Assembly (NCBI GenBank): GCA_002494125.1
Contig: DLBD01000064.1
Span: forward strand, 1 to 22,410
From: Ruminococcaceae bacterium UBA7030
GTDB taxonomy: Bacteria; Bacillota; Clostridia; Oscillospirales; Acutalibacteraceae
Direction of reading: 5' to 3'
DNA length: 22,410 bases
The notes under the pieces are model-generated. The model searched no databases and was not told where the DNA came from. It saw nothing but the letters and a program-made list of their open reading frames with translations. The position numbers and the translations under genes are program-made. Positions 7,830 to 15,900 of this stretch are shown here, in pieces (the stretch's first letter is position 1; the number at the start of each line of letters is the position of its first letter).

Positions 7830-8260
7830 TGAAAGAATATATAACAGAAAGCTATGAAGAAACCTTGTTGCTTGCCGAAAAAATTGCTAAAGAGCTTCCA
7901 AAGGGAAGCGTAGTCGCTTTTATCGGCGGACTCGGTATGGGCAAGACGGCGTTCACAACGGGACTTGCAAAGGGACTTGGTATTAACTGCGACGTTTCTT
8001 CACCAACCTTTGCAATTTGTAATACATACATTGGTGAAAGTAACATTCTTTACCACTACGATATGTACCGTGTTGACGGCTGGGATGACCTTTATTCAAC
8101 AGGCTTTTTTGACTTTCTTGATACTGATGCATATATGGCGGTTGAGTGGAGTGAGAATATTTATAACGCTCTTCCCGACGACACCTTGGTTGTCGAGATT
8201 GAACGCCTTGGCGAAAGCACAAGAAAATTCAGTATTTATAAAAAATCAGAGGAAGAATAA
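7829..8260 (+). CDS. tsaE: TsaE, ATPase for tRNA t6A modification
   Basis: The 143-residue protein has a P-loop GGLGMGKT (33-40), a SSPTF switch-like stretch, a YHYDMYRV segment and VEWSEN near residue 110, all typical of TsaE (YjeE). TsaE works with TsaB and TsaD to put threonylcarbamoyl on A37 of tRNAs reading ANN codons. It resets the complex through ATP hydrolysis. It overlaps fhs by one base at its start and tsaB by one base at its end. The partner TsaD is not in the window. Confidence 0.93.
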   Translation: MKEYITESYEETLLLAEKIAKELPKGSVVAFIGGLGMGKTAFTTGLAKGLGINCDVSSPTFAICNTYIGESNILYHYDMYRVDGWDDLYSTGFFDFLDTDAYMAVEWSENIYNALPDDTLVVEIERLGESTRKFSIYKKSEEE

Positions 8261-8937
8261 TGCTTTTATCATTTGACTCCTCGGCGGTTACTGCTTCTGC
8301 AGCACTCACCGACGGGGGAAGAGTAATCAGAAGTGAATTTGTTAACGCTGGGCTTACACACAGCGAAACGCTTTTGCCGATGATTAAAAGGGTAATGGGT
8401 GATTACAGCTTCAGCAGTCTTAACGCCATTGCCGTCACAAACGGTCCGGGGTCCTTTACCGGCATAAGAATCGGCGTTGCAACTGCGAAAGGTCTTGCCT
8501 TTGCAAACAGCATTGACTGTATCGGCGTTTCAACGCTTGAGGCTATTGCATATAATTTTGTTGATGAAAACGCATTTGTATGCGCTGTTATGGACGCAAG
8601 GCGTATGCAGTTCTACAATGCAATCTTCAGGGTTGAAAACGGCATAATAACAAGACTTTGCGATGACCGTGCGATAAGTCTTGAGGATTTGAAAAAAGAG
8701 CTTGAAGGCATTGAAAGGGTTATTATTGCGGGCGACGGTGCAAAGCTTTGCTATGACTCGCTGGCGCTTGAAAATACCGTTCTTGCCTCAGAAGAAAAGA
8801 TATATCAAAACGCTATAGGCGTTTCGCTTGCAGCAGAAAATAATAAAAAAACTTCAGCCAAGAAGCTTATGCCTGTTTATCTTCGTATGTCACAGGCTGA
8901 GCGTGAGCTTAAGCTGAAAAAATTAAAGAGAGGATAA
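8260..8937 (+). CDS. tsaB: TsaB, t6A synthesis scaffold (TsaD partner)
   Basis: The 225-residue ASKHA-fold protein begins MLLSFDSSAVTASAAL and contains NGPGSFTGIRIGVATAKGLA, the hallmark of TsaB (YeaZ). TsaB has no catalytic metal site. It dimerises with TsaD and recruits TsaE for tRNA t6A37 formation in the cytoplasm. The C-terminal part (YLRMSQAERELKLK) is the usual basic tail. The ATG shares a base with the tsaE stop (TAATG), with GAGGA just upstream, so the two are translated together in a balanced way. Confidence 0.92.
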   Translation: MLLSFDSSAVTASAALTDGGRVIRSEFVNAGLTHSETLLPMIKRVMGDYSFSSLNAIAVTNGPGSFTGIRIGVATAKGLAFANSIDCIGVSTLEAIAYNFVDENAFVCAVMDARRMQFYNAIFRVENGIITRLCDDRAISLEDLKKELEGIERVIIAGDGAKLCYDSLALENTVLASEEKIYQNAIGVSLAAENNKKTSAKKLMPVYLRMSQAERELKLKKLKRG

Positions 8938-8944
8938 TATTACT

Positions 8945-9394
8945 ATGATAGCAATCGGCAGCGACCATGCAGGATTCCCGCTTAAAGAGGAAATACGTAA
9001 GTATCTTGAAGAAAACAAAATTGACTATGTCGACGTAGGCTGCTATTCACCCGAGCGCTTTGATTATGCAATAAGCGCACAGAAGGCTTGTGACAAAGTT
9101 GTTTCCGGTGAGTGCGATAAGGCGATTCTTTGCTGCGGCACGGGAATAGGAATTTCAATGGCAGCAAATAAGGTTAAGGGTATTCGTGCCTGCGCCTGCT
9201 CTGATTATTTCAGCGCCAAATATACAAGGCTTCACAATGATGCGAATGTGCTTTGTATGGGCGATAGGGTAATCGGTGCCGGTCTTGCTATTGAAATGGT
9301 TGATGTTTTCCTTAATACCGAATTTGAGGGCGGACGCCATCAGACAAGAGTCGATCAGATTATGGCTATCGAAAAAGGCGAAAAGCTTTATTAA
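8945..9394 (+). CDS. rpiB: Ribose-5-phosphate isomerase B
   Basis: This cytoplasmic enzyme interconverts ribose 5-phosphate and ribulose 5-phosphate in the pentose phosphate pathway. The 149-residue sequence has the N-terminal GSDHAG motif (Asp7, His8), the catalytic Cys64 and Thr66 in CCGTGIG, the SAKYTRLHNDANVLCMG stretch and a C-terminal RHQTRVDQI helix. It starts 7 bases after tsaB and is the last gene before a strong terminator, so it is probably co-transcribed with fhs-tsaE-tsaB. RpiB proteins of this type sometimes act on other sugar phosphates, such as allose 6-phosphate, but nothing here suggests that. Confidence 0.95.
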   Translation: MIAIGSDHAGFPLKEEIRKYLEENKIDYVDVGCYSPERFDYAISAQKACDKVVSGECDKAILCCGTGIGISMAANKVKGIRACACSDYFSAKYTRLHNDANVLCMGDRVIGAGLAIEMVDVFLNTEFEGGRHQTRVDQIMAIEKGEKLY

Positions 9395-9396
9395 AT

Positions 9397-9430
9397 AAAA
9401 AAATCCGAAGATTTCTTCGGATTTTTTTTT
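9397..9430. terminator. Bidirectional terminator between rpiB and the zinc-ribbon gene
   Basis: The 14-base arms run from A7-TCCGAAG to CTTCGGA-T7 around a 4-base ATTT loop. There is a T-run on both strands, and the hairpin ends at the stop codon of the convergent minus-strand gene. Confidence 0.9.
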
Positions 9431-10124
9431 ATGTGTTTTTCTTATTAATTCTATTAATCAGCAGGATTATGTTGTACGATAAAAATGCCGCCATTATAAA
9501 CTTTGACATTTCAATAATGCAATTCATAAATAAACTGCTCCAACGTCCCGTGATGTGATTAAATATCAATATAACAAAGTTAGTAAAGACATAAACTCCT
9601 GCAACTGAAACTGCCGCTATGCAAAATCCTTTGCTTTTAACAAATTGTGACAGTGCACATAAAACTGCGACTCCTAAACTTAAAAATGACATAATAAAGT
9701 ATTCTGCGCCGTTTATAAGTTTTAGTTCGTCAACGATATAATAATAACCGCTGATAAAGTAAAACATGGACGAAACAGCCATATAACCGCAACCGATAAA
9801 TACAAGAAGTCTTTCGTCAGCTTTTTTTAATATGGTAAGTACAATTATGGCAATCGGTGGCAAAAGCAAAGCTATGTCGTTGAAAAAACTGACAAAATTA
9901 TAAAAACCGGTGTATTTTACTATGTAATAAAAACCATTTATAAGCATTATAAATTGAATAAGAAGAGATACACAGCCAAAAATAAGAGAAATGATGTTTA
10001 TTTCGCTTTTTGAAACGCTTGTAACAACAGGAAAACTCTGCCGGAAATTATTAAGCGGCGCACCGCAATTCAGACAGAAGGAATAATTATCCTGATTATT
10101 ATAACGGCATTTTGGACAAATCAT
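9429..10124 (-). CDS. Zinc-ribbon polytopic membrane protein, function unknown
   Basis: The 231-residue protein opens with MICPKCRYNNQDNYSFCLNCGAPL, a CxxC-13-CxxC zinc ribbon of the short type found at the start of many Firmicutes membrane proteins. About six hydrophobic segments follow. I do not recognise a catalytic motif. The ribbon would lie in the cytoplasm and might bind a partner. Its ATG is 10 bases after the aroB stop. The ribosome site GAGGG overlaps that stop, so it is probably the last gene of the aroB unit. Base use is slightly more AT-rich than its neighbours. Confidence 0.8.
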   Translation of the reverse strand: MICPKCRYNNQDNYSFCLNCGAPLNNFRQSFPVVTSVSKSEINIISLIFGCVSLLIQFIMLINGFYYIVKYTGFYNFVSFFNDIALLLPPIAIIVLTILKKADERLLVFIGCGYMAVSSMFYFISGYYYIVDELKLINGAEYFIMSFLSLGVAVLCALSQFVKSKGFCIAAVSVAGVYVFTNFVILIFNHITGRWSSLFMNCIIEMSKFIMAAFLSYNIILLINRINKKNT

Positions 10125-10134
10125 TATTAAACCC

Positions 10135-11247
10135 TCACATTATATCTATTATTTCTTTAGCGGTACATTCGTCAATAGGCGTTGAGTATACATTATCGCC
10201 GAAACATACTATATCGCCTATGCCATTTTGAATAACGAAACGAAGCTGTCCGTTTCTTACTTTCTTATCGGTATAAAGCTTTTTTACAAGCAAATCTCTG
10301 TCAATATAGTCAGGTATTGAAACAGGAAGCCCTGCCGACTCAAGCAGACGTATAAGCCTTTCAACCTCGCCATCATTCATATATCCAAGTCTGTTAGAAA
10401 GGCGTGCCTGTGCCACAAGACCGATTGCAACCGCTTCACCGTGAAGAAGCTTGTATTCGCTTACGGTTTCTATCGCTCTGCCGACTGTATGGCCGAGGTT
10501 TAATACTTCTCTAAGACCTGATTCTCTCTCATCCTTCATAACTACACTGTACTTGATTTTGCAGTTTTCATTTGCAATATGAGTGCAGGACTCTTTATCG
10601 TTATCAAGTATTTTGTTTATATTATTTTCAAGATACTCAAAAAGCTCGCTGCTTGCAAGACAGGCGTGCTTTATAGTTTCGGAAAGCCCGCTTGAAAACT
10701 GCCTTTTGTCAAGCGTTTTCCAGGACGCAATATCAATATAAACTTTTTTCGGCTGGTTGAAAAGACCAATCAGATTAGTCGCAAGGGGAGTATCAACAGC
10801 TGTTTTTCCGCCTACTGACGCATCAGCAGCAGCGAGAAGAGTTGTCGCATAGTTTATGAAAGGAACGCCTCTTGCAAACGTTCCGGCAAGAAAACCTGCC
10901 AGGTCAGTCACAACGCCGCCGCCTACAGCAATAACTGCGCAGTCACGACGGTATGCGTGTGAAAGCATCTCGTCCTCAAGCCTTGCCTTAACCTCTCTTG
11001 TTTTGCTCTTTTCACCTGCTTCAAAAACGAAAAGCTCTGCGCTGAAGCCGAGGTCAATCAGCATTTTACAGATATCTCTTGCATAAAGCTTTTCTACATT
11101 TGTATCGGTGATAATTGCAAGCTTTTTAATACTGCCGAATATACCGCCTGTTACATCGTTTGCAAGACTTGTTTTAAGGTCATATCCTATTTCTATTTCA
11201 TAGCTGTCGTCAACAACTCTTTTAAGCTCAACATTAAATTTGCTCAT
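10135..11247 (-). CDS. aroB: 3-dehydroquinate synthase
   Basis: AroB converts DAHP to 3-dehydroquinate, the second step of the shikimate pathway to aromatic amino acids, using NAD and a divalent metal. The sequence shows the NAD-binding GGGVVTD (109-115), KTAVD, and the three metal ligands in SGLSETIKHA (Glu), LNLGHTVGRA (His) and LLHGEAVAIG (His). I chose the ATG at 11247 (MSKFNVEL, 370 residues) because AAGGAG (11258-11253) sits 5 bases before it. The ATG just before it (11250) and one at 11268 are in frame but badly placed. No other aro gene is nearby. Confidence 0.94.
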   Translation of the reverse strand: MSKFNVELKRVVDDSYEIEIGYDLKTSLANDVTGGIFGSIKKLAIITDTNVEKLYARDICKMLIDLGFSAELFVFEAGEKSKTREVKARLEDEMLSHAYRRDCAVIAVGGGVVTDLAGFLAGTFARGVPFINYATTLLAAADASVGGKTAVDTPLATNLIGLFNQPKKVYIDIASWKTLDKRQFSSGLSETIKHACLASSELFEYLENNINKILDNDKESCTHIANENCKIKYSVVMKDERESGLREVLNLGHTVGRAIETVSEYKLLHGEAVAIGLVAQARLSNRLGYMNDGEVERLIRLLESAGLPVSIPDYIDRDLLVKKLYTDKKVRNGQLRFVIQNGIGDIVCFGDNVYSTPIDECTAKEIIDIM

Positions 11248-11268
11248 CATTTCTCCTTGATAAAACAT

Positions 11269-11289
11269 AAGGGCGGATTAACCGCCCTT
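11269..11289. terminator. Hairpin between the surface-protein gene and aroB
   Basis: The stem AAGGGCGG / CCGCCCTT has a 5-base loop and fills most of the short gap. On the minus strand, the direction of both genes, it is followed only by a weak T tract (ATGTTTTATC). The good T-run (T7) is on the plus side. It may be a leaky terminator or attenuator that lowers aroB expression. Confidence 0.6.
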
Positions 11290-11300
11290 TGATTTTTTTA

Positions 11301-12314
11301 TTATGACCACTTAAGCGCCTTGATAGAGAAGCCGAGCGTCGGGTCAAGTCTGTTTTTCTGAACTATTGCAACAACCTTTGACTTGTTACATCCTGAAACA
11401 TTAGCGGTAACCTTGTAGAAATTGTTGTCGCCGACATCCTCAACAGATGTGATTGTAACAGTCTGAACTCTTGGCGTGTAACCGCCGATTGAGAAAGTAT
11501 CCTCAGAAGGATTATAAGTTATAGCAGCATTTGCGCCAACTGCGTAGTTGTTACACTGAGACTTGAAGTTTACAACCGTCTGACCGTAATACTTAAACAG
11601 GTCGAGAACAATCTCATTGGCACTGAAGGTGAGAGGACCGGATGCGTCCTCACGGTCGCCCGTGCTTCTTGAAGCCATCCAGATAGCGGTCTGTGTTGCG
11701 GGACCAATCGGAACACCGTCGGTGTTTTCATAGCTTGCAAGATAAAGATACGGAACCTCCAGCATATTTTCAATAGTGTTTATATCCTCTGAAGAGAAAC
11801 GAACGGGAGTGCCGCTTGCAGATGTTTTCGGCACGGTTTCATATCCGTCAAATGCGGTTGTGCCGCTCTTTGTTTCTTCGATGTCGGGGTCGGTCTGACC
11901 GCCGCCACCGCCGCCTCCTTCTGAGCCTCCGCCCTCAGAGCTGCCGCCGTTTTCCTTTGGTGGCATAGTGGTAAATTTACCTGTTGTTGTAGTACCGTTA
12001 TTGTTTACGGTTTCGCCGGTTGATGTAACCTTCTTTGTTACCTTTTCGCCGTTTTTGTCGGTGACATAATTGCCTTCCTCGTCGGTTACATATTCGGTGT
12101 CAAAATCATATTCCTGGTCGTCGTATGAATCAAGACCTTCGCCGTCCTTGCCGGACCTTGAGCATGCAAAAAATATACCGCCGGCAACAACCGCAACGGC
12201 TAATACAACAATAGCGATTTTTATAATAAGTGCTTTTTTATCGTTAGTTTTATCTTCTTCATTTTTATCTTCTTCGTTTTTAACTTCTTCAATTTTATCC
12301 TTTTCGTTATCCAA
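11301..12314 (-). CDS. Membrane-anchored surface protein with Gly-rich linker, function unknown
   Basis: The 337-residue protein has a charged N-terminus with near-repeats (KNEEDKNEEDK), a single membrane helix at about residues 29-50, and then an extracytoplasmic part. Outside the membrane come an acidic-Thr/Gly region, including a NGGSSEGGGSEGGGGGGG linker, and a folded-looking domain of about 170 residues. That domain contains many Ser/Thr/Asn, ends in ALKWS and has two Cys (near QCNNY and SGCNK) that could pair. I do not recognise the domain. The start is TTG at 12314, with GGAG 9 bases upstream; no in-frame ATG fits. A cell-surface or envelope role is an inference from topology. Confidence 0.75.
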   Translation of the reverse strand: MDNEKDKIEEVKNEEDKNEEDKTNDKKALIIKIAIVVLAVAVVAGGIFFACSRSGKDGEGLDSYDDQEYDFDTEYVTDEEGNYVTDKNGEKVTKKVTSTGETVNNNGTTTTGKFTTMPPKENGGSSEGGGSEGGGGGGGQTDPDIEETKSGTTAFDGYETVPKTSASGTPVRFSSEDINTIENMLEVPYLYLASYENTDGVPIGPATQTAIWMASRSTGDREDASGPLTFSANEIVLDLFKYYGQTVVNFKSQCNNYAVGANAAITYNPSEDTFSIGGYTPRVQTVTITSVEDVGDNNFYKVTANVSGCNKSKVVAIVQKNRLDPTLGFSIKALKWS

Positions 12315-12349
12315 AAAAATACACTCCTTTTGAATTTAACTTTAATTAA

Positions 12350-12378
12350 ATTATAATTATTTTTTCTAAAAAAGTAAA
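12350..12378 (-). promoter_or_regulatory. Promoter of the surface-protein gene
   Basis: On the minus strand TTTACT (12378-12373) and TATAAT (12355-12350) are separated by 17 bases, about 35 bases ahead of the TTG start. Confidence 0.7.
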
Positions 12379-12418
12379 TAGTATTTTTGAAAATGATAAA
12401 TTTTTAACTTATTATTCA

Positions 12419-12440
12419 TACTCTTTACATACTCTTTACA
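12419..12440 (+). repeat. 11-bp tandem repeat upstream of the membrane-protein gene
   Basis: TACTCTTTACA occurs twice head-to-tail. Each copy contains TTTACA, a possible -35 box. From the second copy a poor -10 (TATTCT, 12458-12463) is 17 bases away. It could be a promoter, or a binding site for a regulator. Confidence 0.55.
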
Positions 12441-12480
12441 TAATTTGTCTAATATGATATTCTTGCATATGGTGATAATT

Positions 12481-13023
12481 TTGAGTGAAAAAATAAAAAA
12501 GTCAACGCTTGTTTCCGTCTGCGGACTGACAACTGCGTTATCGGTTGCTCTCCTTTTTCTCGGCGGTGTTTCGTATATACTATCTTATACCGTACCGATG
12601 ATTGTTGGCATATTTAATATTATACTTAAACAGACCTTCGGCAAAACAAGTGCGTGGATAACCTTCGTTTCAACAAGCCTGATTTCGCTGATGCTTGTCA
12701 GCGATAAGGAATGTGCAATGATGTATATTTTCTGCTTCGGTTATTACCCGATAATTCAGGAGGATATAAACAAGATAAAATACAGAGGGTTAAGGGTCTT
12801 TACAAAGCTTTTTATATTCAACCTTCTTGTTGCTTTGGCACAGCTGATACTTGTCTATGTTTTTTGTATTCCGTTTCTTGAAGATGGGGACAGCAAAGTA
12901 TTCATTTTAATCTTTGCACTTATGATGAATATAATATTCTTTTTCTATGATATAATTCTTGTCCGTGTATTGTTTCTGTATAAACACAAATTTGAAAAGC
13001 ACATAAAAAGAATATTCAGATAA
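12481..13023 (+). CDS. Small polytopic membrane protein, ECF S-component-like, function unknown
   Basis: The protein is about 180 residues from the TTG at 12481, which is preceded by GGTG at 6-base spacing. It has five to six hydrophobic segments and short basic loops. The N-terminal pattern (SEKIKKSTLVSVCGLTTALSVALLFLGG) and the FGYYPIIQEDINK segment resemble a common Clostridia family similar to substrate-binding S components of ECF transporters. I cannot assign a substrate, and there are no ECF ATPase genes nearby. Longer starts back to 12445 are in frame but have no ribosome site. The gene converges on murC across a terminator, so it forms its own unit. Confidence 0.65.
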   Translation: MSEKIKKSTLVSVCGLTTALSVALLFLGGVSYILSYTVPMIVGIFNIILKQTFGKTSAWITFVSTSLISLMLVSDKECAMMYIFCFGYYPIIQEDINKIKYRGLRVFTKLFIFNLLVALAQLILVYVFCIPFLEDGDSKVFILIFALMMNIIFFFYDIILVRVLFLYKHKFEKHIKRIFR

Positions 13024-13028
13024 AAAGA

Positions 13029-13066
13029 GAGGATTAAGGCGTCTTACGTTTCTTAATCCTCGTTTT
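13029..13066. terminator. Terminator between convergent membrane-protein gene and murC
   Basis: The stem GAGGATTAAG (13029-13038) / CTTAATCCTC (13052-13061) has a 13-base loop, then GTTTTG. The minus strand gives CTC followed by TTTTTA, so it could serve both genes. Confidence 0.75.
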
Positions 13067-13068
13067 GT

Positions 13069-14448
13069 TTATTCTTCGCTTTTTAATTTATTAACCATCA
13101 TTCTTGCAACCTTGTAAACATCCCCGCAGCCGAGAGTGATAACAAGATCGCCGTCCTGTGCGTTTTCAAGAACATAGTCGCAGATTTCTTCAAAGGTGTC
13201 AAGTTGAACGCTTCCCGGCACCTTGTCAGCTAAATCCTTTGCCTTAATGCCGATAGTGTTAACCTCACGACTACCCATGATTTCGGAAATTACGCACTTG
13301 TCTGCAAGCTGTAAAACCTCTGCGAAATCGTCAAGAAGAAGCGATGTTCTTGTGTAAGTAAACGGTTGATGCACAGCCCAGACATTTTTATATCCCATCT
13401 TTTTTGCAGCTTCAAGCGTTACCTTGATTTCAGCAGGATGATGCGCATAGTCGTCAGCAAAGGTAATGCCTTTATATTTTCCGAGAAGTTCAAAACGTCT
13501 TGCTGCTCCGCCGAAATGTTTTAACCCCTCGCAGATTTTTTCAACATCTGCACCGCTTTCGTATGCTGCAACAAAAGCGCAAAGCGAGTTAAGAACATTG
13601 TGTTCTCCCGGTACGGAAAGCTCAATATGGGTTACGAATTCAGCGTTATGATATGCATCATAAGAAAGTCTGAATCCGCCCGGGACGTCAACGTTTTTAG
13701 CAACCCATTCGTTTGTATCGCCTCTGCCGACAGATATAAGCTTCTTGCCCTTAATTCCTTTTAAGGCATCAAGCGTGTTTTCATCGTCGCCGTTATAAAT
13801 AATTATCCTTGTGGTCTTTTCTGCAAATTCCCTGAAAGCTTTTTTTATGTTATCAAGGTTTTTGAAGAAATCAAGATGGTCCTCGTCAATATTTAGAATT
13901 ACCGCCATATCGGGATTCATATGAAGAAATGTGTTGTTAAACTCGCAGCTTTCGCAAACAAAATTCTGACTCTTGCCGAATCTTCCGTATGCGTCAATAG
14001 CAGGGAGCTTACCTCCGATTACTGCGCTCGGGTCAAGTCCTGATTCAAGCAAAGCCTGAGTGAGCATCGACGTAGTTGTTGTCTTGCCATGAGTTCCGCA
14101 AACACCGATGCAGTTTGAAAAAATCCTGCTCATGGCGCCGAGAAGCTCCGCTCTTTCAAAACAGGGGAAGTTAGCCTTTGCGTATTCAAGCTCCTCGTTA
14201 CCGGCAAGAATAGCATTTGTGTATATTACAAGCTCAACGTCATCGGTGATGTTTTCCTTTTTTTGACCGAGATATACCTTTGCGCCTTCCTTTTCAATTC
14301 GTCTGAAGGTTTCTGTATCGTTGTTGTCAGAGCCTGAAAGCTTGTAACCAAGTGATAAAAGAATTTCAGCACAAGGGCACATACCTGCACCGCCGATGCC
14401 GATAAAATGAATTCTTTTAACTTTCTTAAGCAGTTCGTCTATATTCAT
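13069..14448 (-). CDS. murC: UDP-N-acetylmuramate-L-alanine ligase
   Basis: MurC adds L-alanine to UDP-MurNAc with ATP, the first amino acid of the peptidoglycan stem peptide, in the cytoplasm. At 459 residues it has the usual length. The N-terminal UDP-binding domain has GIGGAGM (17-23). The central ligase domain has the P-loop GTHGKTTTTS (from 118), and SCEFNNTF and NIDEDHLDFF follow. DDYAHHPAEIK and HQPFTYTRT mark the C-terminal domain. Its ribosome site GGAGG lies 8 bases before the ATG. It diverges from dpaA, and it is not in a dcw cluster here. Confidence 0.96.
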   Translation of the reverse strand: MNIDELLKKVKRIHFIGIGGAGMCPCAEILLSLGYKLSGSDNNDTETFRRIEKEGAKVYLGQKKENITDDVELVIYTNAILAGNEELEYAKANFPCFERAELLGAMSRIFSNCIGVCGTHGKTTTTSMLTQALLESGLDPSAVIGGKLPAIDAYGRFGKSQNFVCESCEFNNTFLHMNPDMAVILNIDEDHLDFFKNLDNIKKAFREFAEKTTRIIIYNGDDENTLDALKGIKGKKLISVGRGDTNEWVAKNVDVPGGFRLSYDAYHNAEFVTHIELSVPGEHNVLNSLCAFVAAYESGADVEKICEGLKHFGGAARRFELLGKYKGITFADDYAHHPAEIKVTLEAAKKMGYKNVWAVHQPFTYTRTSLLLDDFAEVLQLADKCVISEIMGSREVNTIGIKAKDLADKVPGSVQLDTFEEICDYVLENAQDGDLVITLGCGDVYKVARMMVNKLKSEE

Positions 14449-14478
14449 AAGAGTTACCTCCGTAATTTCTGAAAATTA

Positions 14479-14507
14479 ATTATATACCTAAAATAATATA
14501 TAGTCAA
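14479..14507 (-). promoter_or_regulatory. Sigma-A promoter of murC
   Basis: On the minus strand TTGACT (14507-14502) and TATAAT (14484-14479) are separated by exactly 17 bases. Confidence 0.85.
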
Positions 14508-14546
14508 GATTTTGCGCCTTATCATAGTATGTAATGAGGTGAAATT

Positions 14547-15266
14547 ATGAAAACCTTTTCATTACCATATGATAACGACGAAAGAATGATTTATGCAAAA
14601 AATTATCTATTATCCCACGGCTTTGAAATTACTGATGACAACGACAAAGCCGATTTTATTCTTCTTCCGGTTCCCGCTAAAAAGTATATGTTTGATCACC
14701 TTGATGGTAAAATCGTTTTTTACGGAGCGGGGGATTATGACGGTATTGATTATAATACGCGTGAAGAGTTTTTAATATATAACGCTTATCTTACCGCAGA
14801 AGGAGGAATTGCACTTCTTAAAGAAAACAGCAAAAAATCAATTCTTTTTTCAAATATCTTGATAACCGGATACGGACGAATTGCCAAAGCCCTTTCACGT
14901 TATCTTATTTCAATGGGAGCAAATGTATGCGTATGCGCAAGATCAGAGAGCGCAAGGCTTCAGGCGGCTGCATCAGGGGCGTCGACAATAACTTTTGAAG
15001 AGCTAAAAAAGCCTCATGGCTATGACTTTATATTCAATACCGTGCCGCATACCATTTTTACCAAAACAGAGCTTGATGCGCTTGAAAGCGATACAGTAAT
15101 TATTGACCTCGCTTCTTTTCCCGGCGGGGTAGACACCCTTTGTGCGAAATCAAGAGGTATTAAGCTTGTCGACGGCAGAGCTTTACCGTCAAGGTATTCA
15201 CCGGAATCTGCCGGTATACTCATAGCAAAGACAGTGATAAAAATAATAGAGGAGGAGTTTAATTGA
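14547..15266 (+). CDS. dpaA: Dipicolinate synthase subunit A
   Basis: With DpaB it makes dipicolinic acid from dihydrodipicolinate in the mother cell; the product is loaded into the forespore as the calcium salt and gives heat resistance. The 239-residue protein has an N-terminal domain with LPVPAKK and FYGAGDYDG. A Rossmann domain follows (LITGYGRIAKALSRYL) with NTVPHTIFT and DLASFPGGVD, the classic SpoVFA pattern. The ribosome site GAGGTG is 5 bases before the ATG. The stop overlaps the TTG start of dpaB. It is a little shorter than Bacillus SpoVFA (about 297 residues). The presence of both subunits is good evidence for sporulation. Confidence 0.92.
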   Translation: MKTFSLPYDNDERMIYAKNYLLSHGFEITDDNDKADFILLPVPAKKYMFDHLDGKIVFYGAGDYDGIDYNTREEFLIYNAYLTAEGGIALLKENSKKSILFSNILITGYGRIAKALSRYLISMGANVCVCARSESARLQAAASGASTITFEELKKPHGYDFIFNTVPHTIFTKTELDALESDTVIIDLASFPGGVDTLCAKSRGIKLVDGRALPSRYSPESAGILIAKTVIKIIEEEFN

Positions 15267-15826
15267 AGATAGGATATTGCCTTACAGGTTCTTTTTGTAC
15301 CTTCAGTGATGCGATAAATACTATTGAAGAGCTTGTTGAGGCAGGGCACATTGTAACGCCGATTATGAGCGAAAATGCATATACTATTAATACCCGCTTC
15401 GGAGATGCGGTAGATATACAAAACAAACTGATTGAAATCACGGGAAACAGCATTATTCATACAATAGAGCAGGCTGAGCCTATCGGACCTAAATCACTTT
15501 TTGACGTGCTTGTTATTGCGCCGTGTACCGCAAACACTCTTGCAAAGCTTGCAGCAGGAATTGTTGACACCAGTGTAACTATGGCGGCGAAAAGTCATTT
15601 AAGAAATAATAAACCTGTGGTAATAGGACTTTCAACTAACGACGCACTTGGAGCAGCAGCGAAAAATATAGGTGCTCTTCTCAACTATAAAAACTACTAT
15701 TTTGTGCCTTTTCGTATGGATAATTTTGAGAAAAAGCCGAAATCAATGGTGTGTGATTTTTCGATGATAAAACAGACTGCAGAGCTTGCAGAAAAAGGAA
15801 TTGAAATATCCAAAAAAATCTATTGA
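15263..15826 (+). CDS. dpaB: Dipicolinate synthase subunit B (flavoprotein)
   Basis: This 187-residue flavoprotein of the HFCD/flavoprotein-decarboxylase fold has the N-terminal GYCLTGSFCTF motif, the VIAPCTANTLAKLAAGI flavin-binding segment and PVVIGLSTNDALG. It is the SpoVFB partner of DpaA. The start is TTG at 15263, overlapping the dpaA TGA, with GGAGG a few bases upstream, so the two subunits are translationally coupled. Its own stop codon lies inside the -35 box of the next promoter. Confidence 0.93.
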   Translation: MKIGYCLTGSFCTFSDAINTIEELVEAGHIVTPIMSENAYTINTRFGDAVDIQNKLIEITGNSIIHTIEQAEPIGPKSLFDVLVIAPCTANTLAKLAAGIVDTSVTMAAKSHLRNNKPVVIGLSTNDALGAAAKNIGALLNYKNYYFVPFRMDNFEKKPKSMVCDFSMIKQTAELAEKGIEISKKIY

Positions 15827-15851
15827 CATTTATATATTTATAAATTATATT
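15823..15851 (+). promoter_or_regulatory. Sigma-A promoter of the pot operon
   Basis: TTGACA (15823-15828) and TATATT (15846-15851) are separated by 17 bases. The -35 box contains the dpaB stop codon (TGA, 15824-15826). This frees the pot genes from the sporulation control expected for dpaAB. Confidence 0.78.
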
Positions 15852-15900
15852 TATCTTATGGCTTGTGCCAAATCGTGTTAATAAAATGAGGATGTGGAAA

